A stretch of 64,000 bases of DNA from Okeanomitos corallinicola TIOX110 (GTDB taxonomy: Bacteria > Cyanobacteriota > Cyanobacteriia > Cyanobacteriales > Nostocaceae): contig NZ_CP150886.1 in NCBI RefSeq assembly GCF_038050375.1, positions 806,001 through 870,000 on the forward strand, read 5' to 3'. Shown in pieces: positions 49,319 to 61,430 of this stretch. The notes under the pieces are model-generated. The model ran no database searches. It saw only the letters and a program-made list of their open reading frames with translations, and was not told the origin of the DNA. The position numbers and the translations under genes are program-made. Numbering within the stretch: position 1 is the first letter of the stretch; every line of letters starts with the position of its first letter.

Positions 49319-52300
49319 TTATTTTTGCTGATCACCTGTTACTTGATTTAAAAGTTGTTGAATTTTTTCAACTAAAAACTTTAATTTTACTGGTTTAGGT
49401 ATATATTCATTAGCTCCAGATGCAATACATTTTTCTCGATCTCCAGCCATAGCTAAGGCTGTTAAAGCAATAATAGGTATATGCTTAAACTGTGCATTAG
49501 CACGAATTATAGCCATTGCTTCTAGTCCATCCATACCTGGCATTTGGATATCCATAAGAATCAAATTTGGATGTTGTTCTAAAGTCAGATTAACAGCTTC
49601 CTGACCATTTTTAGCTATGATCAGGCGATATCCTTTGGCACTTAGATAACTAGAAATAGTAGTAATATTAGCTTGATTATCTTCTGCTAGTAGAATTAAA
49701 GGTGGTGTAGTCGCTGTAATTGGTAGACTGACTGGGTTGGTGACAGTAGTAGTATTGATGATGTTGGTTGAAGTTTGAGAAGGATTATCTGATAATAGAA
49801 GTTGATTAATTGTTTGACAAATTTGCTCCCGGTTAACAGGTTTAACTAAATAATCAGCTGCTCCTAAAGATAATGCGTGTGATCTCTCATCAACTACAGA
49901 AATGATAATTACAGGAATATGTTTTGTTTGCGGATGTGCTTTAATTTGTTGGAGAACTTCCCACCCAGATAAATTAGGCAATAAAATGTCTAATGTTATA
50001 AATATGGGATTAATAATCATTGCTTGCTCAACTGCTCCTTCACCTCTAGTATAGATAGTCGTTTGGAGATTTAATTGCTGTAAATATCTGGCTATTTGTT
50101 CAGCTGCAACTGTGGAATCTTCAATAATTAACACCTGGGAATTTTCCCCATGATGATTGGGTAAAACTTGACAGGGTTTAGGAAATAGAGAGTTTCCCTC
50201 ATTTTTCAATTCCTGCATCCAGGGTATGTAAGCTGTAAAACAGCTACCTTTACCAATTTCACTACTCACTGTCACTTTTCCACCGTGTAACTCCACCAGT
50301 CTTTGGACTAAAGCTAAACCCAATCCTGTACCGTTATGTTGACGATTGAGACTACTATCAATTTGAACAAAAGGTTGGAATAGTTGGTCTAATTCCTCTT
50401 TAGCTATACCAATTCCATTATCAATGACTGAAAAAGAAATCCATTTTGAGCATTGAATACAGGAAGAAGTAAGTGACATTTGTAGATTTTCAACGGCTTG
50501 GTTTTGATGAACAAATTGATTTATTGTCTCATCTTTTAAGATTATTTCTTGTTCCTGGACAACTAACTTAACATTGCCACCGGGATGGGTAAATTTCACA
50601 GCATTATTAAGTAGATTAATGAGCATCTGACGAATACGTCGCTCATCTACAATTAAATCTGGTATGTTTGGGGGTATTTCTAAAGATATGTGAATATTTT
50701 TTTTCAAAGCCTGTTGTCTCACAAAAGTCAAACTGGAATTACAAATAAAATTACAAGCAACTGGGGCAAGTTGCAGTTCTAATTTACCGGCTTCTATTTT
50801 GGAGAGATCAAGAATATCATTAATTAATTCTAATAAGTGCTTACCACTGCGCTCAATGGTGGTAATGGCTTGTTTTTGGCGATCGCTAACTTGATCAAAT
50901 ACCCCATCTAATAAACTTTCTGACATTCCCAAAATAGCGTTCAGAGGGGTACGTAATTCATGGCTCATATTTGCCAAAAATTCATCTTTGAGACGGGTAG
51001 CACGGGCAAGTTCGGCGTTAGTTTGACGTAATTCTGCCTCCATTTGTTTACGTTCAGTTATTTCTAAAGCCGCACCAATAATTTGGGTAACGAGATTTTC
51101 ACTATTGCGGCTAAATACCGTATCATGACTTAAAAACCAATGCCATTTACCTTGGCGATCGCGCATTCTATATTCAATTTCCTGCACATCTTCATCACTG
51201 GCAGTCAGAAAGTGATTATGATGGGCTGTTATTTTGAGAATATCATCAGGATGGGCAAGTTCCAAAAATAATTTTTGACCTATTTGTTGTATTTCTGCTG
51301 GAGAATAGCCTAATAACCTAGTAATTTCCTGATTAGTGTAAACATTACATTTTGCTTGTAAATCGTAAATATAAAGAATCTCTGGACTGGTTTCGGTAAT
51401 TCGTTCAATTAAATATTGACTTTCTTGTAAAGCTATTTCTGCTTTTTTTCGGTCAGTGATATCTAAGGCTGCACAGGTGACACCTTCGATGTTACCGTTG
51501 CGATCGCGTAGTGGATCTATAGTGAGGACATAGCAAGTAAAATTATCTTCTCTACCAATGATAATTTCCTCTCTCATTCCCTGACCTGTTGTGATTACAT
51601 GACGTTTCCAATTTTCTAGTGTTTCTGCATCTTTGTCTAAGAAAATATCTACATCAAATTTACCAATTACTGCCTCTGGTTGCAAACCCAAACCGGGGTT
51701 ATAAATCCATGTGTAACGCAAATCTAAATCTTGATTAGATACTACAATGGGTGAATTATTTAGAGCAATTCGGAAGCGTTCTTCACTGTAGCGTAAAGCC
51801 TCTTCCGCTGCCCTGCGGCTGGTAATATCTTCATAAGTTCCCAAAATCCCAATAATATTACCTTCGCCATTTCTTAAAGGTACTTTATTAGTTTCTATCA
51901 ACATTACAGAACCATCAGGTTTGTGTAGAGTTTCTTTAATGTGCAGTTCTGGCTGACCAGAATTCATTACCCGGCGATCGGATTCTAAGTAAAAATCAAC
52001 TTCTTCACGGGTTGCAGATATATCATAGGAATCTTTGTCAATCAGTTCTTCTGGAGTTTTCCCAACATCTTCTGCAAAGATGCGATTACAACCTCTAATA
52101 ATTGATTGGTGATCTTTCCAAAATACACGCTGGGGAATGGTATCTAATACCAACTGCAACATGGTCTGAGATTCTTGTAAAGCCCTGGTTCTTTGTTCAA
52201 CTCTTGCTTCTAGTTGTTCATTTAGTTGTCTTAATTCTTCTTCTGTTTCCTTGCGCTGGGTAATATCTTCTGCAAAACCAGCAACACGGTAGACTTTACC

Positions 52301-55267
52301 CTCATCATTAGCTATGGGAAATGCACGATCTCTAATCCAGCGGACTTTACCATCTGGTTGAATAACACGATATTCCTGATCATAACCCCCCTGAGCAGCT
52401 TGACCAAAAAACTCATTTCTTATTTTTTCTTGATCATCTTTATGAATTGCACTTATCCAACTATGGGAGTCTTGATAAAGGCTTTCACAACTACGACCCC
52501 AGATTTTTTCATATTGGGGACTGACAAAAATTATCTCCGATTCTTCGTTGTTAGTCATCCAAATCACTTCTGGTAAGTTTTCTGCAATTTGTCTAAATCT
52601 TTCTTCACTGTTTCTGAGTTCAAGCTCTGCCTGTTTGCGTTCTTTTAAGGCTGCTTGTCGTTCACTAATATCAACAAATGTGACTACTACTTGTTGTAAA
52701 TTACCGTTGTTGTTAAATTCGGGAAAGGCATTTACCAACAACCAAATCAATGTTTTAGTCTGAGGACGATTTATCCCCACTACATAATTAGTTAAAGGTT
52801 GTAGTGTGGAAATCACCTGATTAATTGGATATTCTGAAAGAGGCATGACTGTTTCATCTTCTCTCAAAAAACACCAACCTAAATCTACAGCAATTTTTCC
52901 CTGCATCTGTGCAACGGTTAATTCTAAAAGTTCGCAGGCTTTGAGATTACAGGTGATAATTCTGGTATCCACACCATGAACTACCAAACCTAACGGCAAA
53001 TTTTCTACCAATAACCGATATTTAGCTTCACTTTGACGCAATAAATCTTCAGTGTTTTTGAGGTCAGTAATATCTGCTATTGACATCAAGAAAGCATTTT
53101 CATCTTCCCAGGATATCAGTGCAGCTTGCATATTTACCGTGCGTCTTTGTCCAGATGGTTGTAAAATTTGTATTTCTTGTACTCGCTGAGTATCATAGTC
53201 ATAAGGTAGAGCAAATGGCCAACCTACTAGCTGTTCTTTCTCTCTCCCAAACATTCTGGCTGCGGAGGGGTTGGTAAATACTATATTTCCTGTGCTATTT
53301 ACGGTAATTAAACCACTAGCACTGGTTTCAATTATGGTTCTCAATCGTTCTTCACTATCTTGTAATGCTTTTTCTACTTGTTTACGTTCGGTGATGTTGC
53401 GACAGGTGTATAAGCGAGTCCCACCAGCTATATCTACTTCCTTGACATTGACTAAAATTGTATGTTTTTTGCCTTGTTTATCAATTACTTCTCTCTCTAT
53501 GTTGGTAATTTCTCCATCACAGGCTAATTCCTCTGGAGTAAATAAATCTTCACCTAGTAAAATTTGAATATTACCCATTTCTATGACTTCAGATGCAGAA
53601 TAACCAAAGAGAATATCAATGTTAGGACAAATGAAGGTGAATTTACCTTGGTTATCGGTGATAAACAAGGCATCGGAAATATTGGTTAATGTGGTGCGAT
53701 AAAGTTCTTCGGATGCCGCTAAGGCAGCTTCAGCACGCCTTCTTTCTTGCAATTCTAGCTGAACTTGATGATGTAAATCTGCTTGTTGAATAGCAATAGC
53801 TACATGAATAGATAATTGTTGTAATAATTCTGTTTCTTGTGGTTGCCAATTACGGGGAGTGCCATTTTGACAAGCTAACATTAATCCCCAGAGTTTATCT
53901 GCTACTACAATTGGTACTAAAATTTTAGCTCTGATTTGCAGACTTTCTAATAGTTGTTGATGACATGGGGTCATGCCATCTGTGGCAATGTCATCTACTA
54001 CTTGTATTCTGCCATGAATATATTTTTCAATCCAATCTGATGTGAAGCAAGGATCACTAACTGATTGCCCTAATAAAGATAACCATCCTGGTTTGACATC
54101 TTCGGCAATGATAATACCATGACCTTGATCATGGCATTTATAAACTATGACGCGATCGCAATTCAAAAATTGTCTGACTTCAATGGCGATCGCATTTAAT
54201 GTTTCTTGTAAGTCTAATGTTTTTCTGATTCGGCTAGTAATCCCACTTAATAACTTTTCTTTTTCTGCTTGTTTTTTTAACTCTGCAATGCGGTTTTCTA
54301 CTTCTTTTTCTAATTCTGCATTTCTAATTTCTAATAATTCTAATTTTTCTAATTCTAACCTTGATACTTCTTGTTTGAGGTTATCTACTAAATTATAAAT
54401 ATCTAAGGGATTTAAAGCTTGTAATAAGGTTGTTTGTGTAATGATACCTTGTAGTTCTCCCTGTTTACCAGTAATCACCACCCGATTAATTCTTCTGGCT
54501 TGCATCAGCATTAATACTGACAACAGGCTTGCTTCTGGAGATAAACTAAATACCGGGCTACTCATGACTGACTGTGCCTGAATATTCTCTAAATCCAATC
54601 CCAAAGCCTGAAACTGCACAATATCCCGTTCAGTCATAATCCCTACGGGTATCAGTAAGGAATTTCTCTCTTCCACTATAATCACTGAACTGACGTTTTC
54701 CCGCGCCATTAATTTAGTAATATTTAGAACATAACTTTGATGACTAGCTTTGACTATACGACGGCTCATTACTTCCGAAGCTATTCTTAACCGCAACAAG
54801 TCTACAGGTTTTAGGAGTTGTCGCAAGCTTTCATGGGTGACAATTCCAACTACCTGTCCCTGCTCATCTAAAATCGGTAAATGACGAATCCGGTAACGTT
54901 GGAATATGTTCAACGCCACAAAAATATCCGTAAATTCCGACTGTTTCAGAGTAATTACATCATAAGTCATGACATCAGTAATTCTGAGTCCGGCAATTTT
55001 TCGTCCCTCCGCGCTCAATCTCACTACATCACGTTCTGTAAAAATACCCAATAAAATGTTCTCTTCTGTAACTAAAACACAACTAGATCGGCAATCATTT
55101 AGTAGGTAGTCTGGATCAATCTCTGATTCTGGCAGAGTACAACTTCCTCTAGCATTACTCATCAGAGCGATCGCCTCAGTTGCCAGTGTATCCACTGTGA
55201 CGGTTAAGGGAGTATTGGCAACTGCCTGTTCTAAATTGTTTGCTTCAATTAGGGAAGAGAAAAACAT
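49319..55267 (-). CDS. Giant CBS-GAF-PAS7 hybrid histidine kinase
   Basis: 1982 aa, no membrane helix. Four CBS motifs in two pairs (about 10-150 and 160-290) that may bind adenine nucleotides, a coiled coil (about 290-335), a GAF domain (about 340-500), seven PAS domains (about 520-1400), HisKA with H1436 (MSHELRTPLNA), HATPase with GTGLGLALV, and two REC domains (about 1705-1820 and 1855-1975). The GAF has DPCF (C407) and PCH (C435-H436), the two cysteine sites of DXCF-type cyanobacteriochromes. ATG start at 55267. Confidence 0.93.
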   Translation of the reverse strand: MFFSSLIEANNLEQAVANTPLTVTVDTLATEAIALMSNARGSCTLPESEIDPDYLLNDCRSSCVLVTEENILLGIFTERDVVRLSAEGRKIAGLRITDVMTYDVITLKQSEFTDIFVALNIFQRYRIRHLPILDEQGQVVGIVTHESLRQLLKPVDLLRLRIASEVMSRRIVKASHQSYVLNITKLMARENVSSVIIVEERNSLLIPVGIMTERDIVQFQALGLDLENIQAQSVMSSPVFSLSPEASLLSVLMLMQARRINRVVITGKQGELQGIITQTTLLQALNPLDIYNLVDNLKQEVSRLELEKLELLEIRNAELEKEVENRIAELKKQAEKEKLLSGITSRIRKTLDLQETLNAIAIEVRQFLNCDRVIVYKCHDQGHGIIIAEDVKPGWLSLLGQSVSDPCFTSDWIEKYIHGRIQVVDDIATDGMTPCHQQLLESLQIRAKILVPIVVADKLWGLMLACQNGTPRNWQPQETELLQQLSIHVAIAIQQADLHHQVQLELQERRRAEAALAASEELYRTTLTNISDALFITDNQGKFTFICPNIDILFGYSASEVIEMGNIQILLGEDLFTPEELACDGEITNIEREVIDKQGKKHTILVNVKEVDIAGGTRLYTCRNITERKQVEKALQDSEERLRTIIETSASGLITVNSTGNIVFTNPSAARMFGREKEQLVGWPFALPYDYDTQRVQEIQILQPSGQRRTVNMQAALISWEDENAFLMSIADITDLKNTEDLLRQSEAKYRLLVENLPLGLVVHGVDTRIITCNLKACELLELTVAQMQGKIAVDLGWCFLREDETVMPLSEYPINQVISTLQPLTNYVVGINRPQTKTLIWLLVNAFPEFNNNGNLQQVVVTFVDISERQAALKERKQAELELRNSEERFRQIAENLPEVIWMTNNEESEIIFVSPQYEKIWGRSCESLYQDSHSWISAIHKDDQEKIRNEFFGQAAQGGYDQEYRVIQPDGKVRWIRDRAFPIANDEGKVYRVAGFAEDITQRKETEEELRQLNEQLEARVEQRTRALQESQTMLQLVLDTIPQRVFWKDHQSIIRGCNRIFAEDVGKTPEELIDKDSYDISATREEVDFYLESDRRVMNSGQPELHIKETLHKPDGSVMLIETNKVPLRNGEGNIIGILGTYEDITSRRAAEEALRYSEERFRIALNNSPIVVSNQDLDLRYTWIYNPGLGLQPEAVIGKFDVDIFLDKDAETLENWKRHVITTGQGMREEIIIGREDNFTCYVLTIDPLRDRNGNIEGVTCAALDITDRKKAEIALQESQYLIERITETSPEILYIYDLQAKCNVYTNQEITRLLGYSPAEIQQIGQKLFLELAHPDDILKITAHHNHFLTASDEDVQEIEYRMRDRQGKWHWFLSHDTVFSRNSENLVTQIIGAALEITERKQMEAELRQTNAELARATRLKDEFLANMSHELRTPLNAILGMSESLLDGVFDQVSDRQKQAITTIERSGKHLLELINDILDLSKIEAGKLELQLAPVACNFICNSSLTFVRQQALKKNIHISLEIPPNIPDLIVDERRIRQMLINLLNNAVKFTHPGGNVKLVVQEQEIILKDETINQFVHQNQAVENLQMSLTSSCIQCSKWISFSVIDNGIGIAKEELDQLFQPFVQIDSSLNRQHNGTGLGLALVQRLVELHGGKVTVSSEIGKGSCFTAYIPWMQELKNEGNSLFPKPCQVLPNHHGENSQVLIIEDSTVAAEQIARYLQQLNLQTTIYTRGEGAVEQAMIINPIFITLDILLPNLSGWEVLQQIKAHPQTKHIPVIIISVVDERSHALSLGAADYLVKPVNREQICQTINQLLLSDNPSQTSTNIINTTTVTNPVSLPITATTPPLILLAEDNQANITTISSYLSAKGYRLIIAKNGQEAVNLTLEQHPNLILMDIQMPGMDGLEAMAIIRANAQFKHIPIIALTALAMAGDREKCIASGANEYIPKPVKLKFLVEKIQQLLNQVTGDQQK

Positions 55268-55592
55268 TTTTTTCTAACAAGTCTGATAAGTTTAATATAT
55301 TGAAAATTCTGCAATCAATTAACAGAAATCTGTCTGTTTCTATTCCTAAGTTAATTATAAGTAATTATTCTAACTTGTATCAAACTATTGATATAAATTT
55401 TTATAGAATCAGATACCAAGAAAAATTAACCACACATAAACATAGATACAGACAAATAATTCAATTTATTTGATGATGGTGTGCAGTAAATATCAATGAT
55501 TCTGTTATCTATCCATAGCAATATTTTCAAGTTTACAAACAGTTTTTAGTCAGAAGTCATCCAAAATCGGGAGACTTCTGAATTATTAATTT
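55268..55592. other. Spacer between the giant kinase and the SLH gene
   Basis: 325 AT-rich bases; the only structure is the hairpin at 55551-55580. An open frame reaching 55473 is low complexity and not a gene. Confidence 0.5.
55551..55580 (-). terminator. Hairpin behind the SLH gene
   Basis: cagaagtc/gacttctg exact 8-base stem with a 14-base loop, 12 bases beyond the stop of the SLH gene. No clean T run, so termination is probable at best. Confidence 0.5.
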
Positions 55593-57843
<2,251 letters not shown>

Positions 57844-59628
57844 CTACTTTGTAATTCTGATTTCATGAATATTCCAGAAGGGTCCTCCCAACGCAGAAAA
57901 TTTAATTCCTGCAAACCGATTTCTGACTGCTGATAGAGAATAGGCATTTACCAAATAAATAAGCGGCAAATTTTCCTGCGTTATTTTTTGACTTTCTGCA
58001 TAAAGAGCTTTTACTTTTTCTTCGTCAAATTCCTGTGCAGCTTGAATATAAAGTTGATAAATTTTTTCTTCCCACGGTGCAACTTTCCATCCTTCTAAAG
58101 GCTTTTGTCCTGGTTGGGGTTTTTGATTAAACATATGTAAACCGCCTTCAGGAGACCAAACATTAGCACCATCATTAGGTTCTAATCCACCAGTTAAACC
58201 GATTAAAGAAGCTTCCCAATCTAAAGTATTAGATAACTTATCTAAAAATGTGTTCCAAGCTAAAGGTGTAAAATCAACTTGAATCCCAATCTTACTTAAA
58301 TCCTGTTTAATTTGTGAACCCATTGCTTCCCTAATTCTGTTACCTGCATTAGTAAGTAAGGAAAAGCGGACACGATTACCTTGAGCATCTTCTAATTGAT
58401 TTTCTGCATTATATTTGAATCCAGATTTTAGTAGTAATTGCTTGGCTTTTTCAGGATTATAATCATAAACTTTTAAACCTTTTTCTGGAGGTAGATAATA
58501 ATGACTTTGTACAGAAATTGGTGAGTTTTGAGTTTGTCCTAAACCACGATAAATATTATTAATCATGGTTTGTCTATCAATTGCGTAAGCTACAGCTTGA
58601 CGAAATTCTACATTATTGAACCAACGAGATTTTACAGGATCTACTAATGTTTTACCATTTCTCTTACCTTGATTCAAATTGAAAAACACAAAACTTGTAC
58701 TGGTAGATGGACCACCATTATATATTTGGAAATTACCTTGTTTTTCTTGGGTTTTTAACAATGAAAAATAATCAGGTGTTACTCCTACAGCATCTAAACC
58801 ACCAGAACGAAATTGTAATAAAGAAGTATCTGTTGATTCGACAATTTGCCATACAATTCTTTCTATGTAAGGTTGGGAATTACCTTGTTGATCTTTCCTC
58901 CAATAATTGGGGTTACGACGAAAAATTACTCGTTGACTTGTGTCATATCGTTCTAGTTGATATGGTCCATTAACTATGATTTCTTCTGGTGGTGTATCTA
59001 CACCCCATTTAGTTAAGAATATTGGTTTTCCATCTTTGTCTTTTGTTTCTACAAATTCCCTTAAAACATGAGCGGGTAAAATTGCCGCACCTGTATTTTG
59101 TAAAAAAGGTCTAAATGGTTCGGGAACACTAAATTCTACTCGTCTATTATCAACTTTTCTCACACTCGGTAATTTGCGATCTTTGCCAATTCTGAGAATG
59201 TCTCTAATATCTGTGGGAATGTTTTCATTTAGATAAATGTCGTTGTAGGTAAAGACGACATCATCAACGGTTAATGGTTTACCATCTGACCATTTTAAGT
59301 TGTCTTTTAAGGTAAAGGTAATTTTTAATTTATCTTCGGAAACTTCCCATGATTCCGCTAAATCTGGTTCTAGTTCTCCTGTGAGGGGATTTTGGGAAAG
59401 CAATCCTTCATAGGTGTAACCAAAAATGTTAGGTGATTCGGAACTGAGAGGATAGTTAAATGTTTTGGGATCGCTGAGAATACTACTTACTAATTGAGGT
59501 ACTTTTGCATCACTTTTTTTCAATTGTGTGGGGTTACAACCTGTGATTGATAATGCTGTAAATGAGAGGAGAGTGATTATTAATAAGAGGCGTTTTGTGT
59601 GTTCGATAAGGTTTTTATTGAGTTTCAT
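57844..59628 (-). CDS. Peptide/nickel-type ABC transporter substrate-binding lipoprotein
   Basis: 594 aa. Signal with lipobox SITGC (C31), then the SBP_bac_5 fold: SESPNIFGYTYEGLLSQNPLTGELEPDLAESWEVSED, LKWSDGKPLTVDDVVFTY, VEFRQAVAYAIDRQTMINNIYRG. It binds oligopeptides or related ligands outside the inner membrane. No permease or ATPase gene lies next to it. Confidence 0.92.
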   Translation of the reverse strand: MKLNKNLIEHTKRLLLIITLLSFTALSITGCNPTQLKKSDAKVPQLVSSILSDPKTFNYPLSSESPNIFGYTYEGLLSQNPLTGELEPDLAESWEVSEDKLKITFTLKDNLKWSDGKPLTVDDVVFTYNDIYLNENIPTDIRDILRIGKDRKLPSVRKVDNRRVEFSVPEPFRPFLQNTGAAILPAHVLREFVETKDKDGKPIFLTKWGVDTPPEEIIVNGPYQLERYDTSQRVIFRRNPNYWRKDQQGNSQPYIERIVWQIVESTDTSLLQFRSGGLDAVGVTPDYFSLLKTQEKQGNFQIYNGGPSTSTSFVFFNLNQGKRNGKTLVDPVKSRWFNNVEFRQAVAYAIDRQTMINNIYRGLGQTQNSPISVQSHYYLPPEKGLKVYDYNPEKAKQLLLKSGFKYNAENQLEDAQGNRVRFSLLTNAGNRIREAMGSQIKQDLSKIGIQVDFTPLAWNTFLDKLSNTLDWEASLIGLTGGLEPNDGANVWSPEGGLHMFNQKPQPGQKPLEGWKVAPWEEKIYQLYIQAAQEFDEEKVKALYAESQKITQENLPLIYLVNAYSLSAVRNRFAGIKFSALGGPFWNIHEIRITK

Positions 59629-59652
59629 AATTGCAGAAAATATAAATTTTAT

Positions 59653-60282
59653 TTAGGTTGATGAACGGGAGTTAAACCAGTCGAGAAAGTGCTGTGTCAT
59701 TGTAAAATATGTGATTCCAGCACTGCTTAAAACTTCTTTGACTTCAGGTTTACTAAAGTCTTTACTATTATTACTAATAAATGCTTTTTCTTCTTGAGAA
59801 TGTGAATCCGCATGATTTAAAATACATCTTATAATTAAGTTATCCATGATATCGTTTTTGACTAACAATGTTTCTGGTTGAGTTAACATTATTCTACAAG
59901 TATTCTGGAGTTGAACATTGGGTATAAGTAGACTGTTTGCCTGAGAATTTCCTCCATCAATAGCACTGGAAAGACGATATTGAATATCATCAAGCAATAA
60001 ATCATTATCAATTTTTGCTTGTTCTAAATTGTTAATTAAAGATATAGCATTGGCAGAAGATAGATCACGTTTAGCTTCTTTAATTTTCTTTTCTAGTTCT
60101 GTTTTAAAAGACTCTCTTACTTGTTTTTCTATCTTGAATACAGATACAGCTTCAACGTAACAAATATTTGGTATAAATATACGTATTTCATTAGGTGGGT
60201 TATATAGTAAATTTTCTGCTTCGGGATCTTGCCCTTTAGCAATAGCCATTAAAAAATTAGTTTCTATGTAAAGTATTGTCAC
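59653..60282 (-). CDS. PIN-domain-like protein
   Basis: 209 aa. PIN pattern with an odd first acid: LYIETNFLMAIAKGQ (Glu where Asp is usual), YVEAVSVF as second, IMDNLIIRCILNHA as third and FISNNSKDFSKPEV as fourth. Middle is a helical insertion (about 60-110). PIN domains are RNases and often toxins. It follows the PD-(D/E)XK-like gene by 36 bases. Confidence 0.65.
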   Translation of the reverse strand: MTILYIETNFLMAIAKGQDPEAENLLYNPPNEIRIFIPNICYVEAVSVFKIEKQVRESFKTELEKKIKEAKRDLSSANAISLINNLEQAKIDNDLLLDDIQYRLSSAIDGGNSQANSLLIPNVQLQNTCRIMLTQPETLLVKNDIMDNLIIRCILNHADSHSQEEKAFISNNSKDFSKPEVKEVLSSAGITYFTMTQHFLDWFNSRSST

Positions 60283-60318
60283 CTTAATCTACCTGATCAT
60301 TAAATTCTCTATGTTTTT

Positions 60319-60873
60319 TTATTCATCATTGTGCGAATAAGTATCTCCCCCTTCTATTTTATGCAATAATTCAATCTGTTGTAATTGGTTAGATGCTGGT
60401 GGTTTGTCTGATTTCCAGTGATAAGCTAAGTCTCTTAACCAAGATTCTACTAATGTTTTCAAATAGAAAGCAAATATTTTATGCTTCTTGTCTTGAAAAC
60501 TGCTGTCATATTTACTGAGAATATCAGAAGTTTCTAACTTTAATGGACTATTTTGTGTCTTACCATTTTTGAATTTAAAAATAGTGATATTGTCTAGTTC
60601 AGCAAACATTGCAAAACGAGTTTCTTGTTTTGAATTCTGTAAATATAGCTTGGTAACTTGTGATAAATATTTTTCATTTATTTCTTCTTTTATTTTTTTA
60701 GCTTGAACATCAACCAATAATGCGATTTGCTGATTTTCATCTAATACAATAATATCTGGATAGGAGATAAGAAATAAACTTTCTATTTTCTCCGGTGAGT
60801 CACATTTACTATTCCAAATGCTGGAAATAAGCCTAATTTTAACCAGGTCTTCAGGTTTATCTAAGCTAAACAT
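60319..60873 (-). CDS. PD-(D/E)XK nuclease-like protein
   Basis: 184 aa. SYPDIIVLDENQQIALLVDVQAKKIK carries PD...DVQAK, close to the PD-(D/E)xK nuclease core, with surrounding strands and helices in plausible order. No named family recognised. It begins 19 bases after the ispF stop and is followed by the PIN gene, so both are co-transcribed with ispF. Confidence 0.5.
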   Translation of the reverse strand: MFSLDKPEDLVKIRLISSIWNSKCDSPEKIESLFLISYPDIIVLDENQQIALLVDVQAKKIKEEINEKYLSQVTKLYLQNSKQETRFAMFAELDNITIFKFKNGKTQNSPLKLETSDILSKYDSSFQDKKHKIFAFYLKTLVESWLRDLAYHWKSDKPPASNQLQQIELLHKIEGGDTYSHNDE

Positions 60874-60892
60874 TTTTTCATTCTCCTATTAA

Positions 60893-61375
60893 CTAATCAC
60901 TAGCCACTAATAAAACTACAGCATAAGCACAAATACCTTCTTCTCTACCTGTGGGGCCCAGTTTTTCATTAGTGGTAGCTTTGACACCAACTTGATTTGA
61001 TTCTAATTCTAAAACCCCCGCTAATTTATCCCGCATTGTAGAAATGTGGGGTTTTAATTTGGGACGTTCGGCAACTACCACAGAATCAATGTTGCCGATT
61101 TTCCAACCTTGGTTAAGAATCAGGCGATTGACTTGTTTTAATAGTACAAGACTATCAGCCCCTTTCCATTGGGGATCGCTAGGGGGGAAATAGTGTCCAA
61201 TATCTCCCAAAGATAAAGCCCCTAGCATAGCGTCCATGATGGCATGAGTAAGGACATCAGCATCACTATGTCCTAACAAACCCAGTTCATGGGGAATGTT
61301 AACACCGCCGAGGATTAAAGGGCGATCGCTCACTAATTTGTGAATATCGTAGCCGTTACCAATTCTGATTTTCAT
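60893..61375 (-). CDS. ispF: 2-C-methyl-D-erythritol 2,4-cyclodiphosphate synthase
   Basis: 160 aa from ATG 61375 ([12 protein letters not shown]); a further in-frame ATG at 61381 comes from repeat DNA. Zinc ligands are in GYDIHKL and [17 protein letters not shown]. It makes the cyclodiphosphate in the MEP isoprenoid path. [20 protein letters not shown]-like end carries [12 protein letters not shown]. Follows trmD. Confidence 0.96.
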   Translation of the reverse strand: MKIRIGNGYDIHKLVSDRPLILGGVNIPHELGLLGHSDADVLTHAIMDAMLGALSLGDIGHYFPPSDPQWKGADSLVLLKQVNRLILNQGWKIGNIDSVVVAERPKLKPHISTMRDKLAGVLELESNQVGVKATTNEKLGPTGREEGICAYAVVLLVASD

Positions 61376-61383
61376 AGTCATTA

Positions 61384-61430
61384 GTTATTAGTCATCAGTT
61401 ATTTTTACCCAGTCACCAGTCACTAGTCCC
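61384..61430. repeat. STRR array between trmD and ispF
   Basis: Units such as ttagtta, ttagtca and cagtcac fill the gap and run into the last codons and stop of trmD (61423-61425). Confidence 0.7.
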
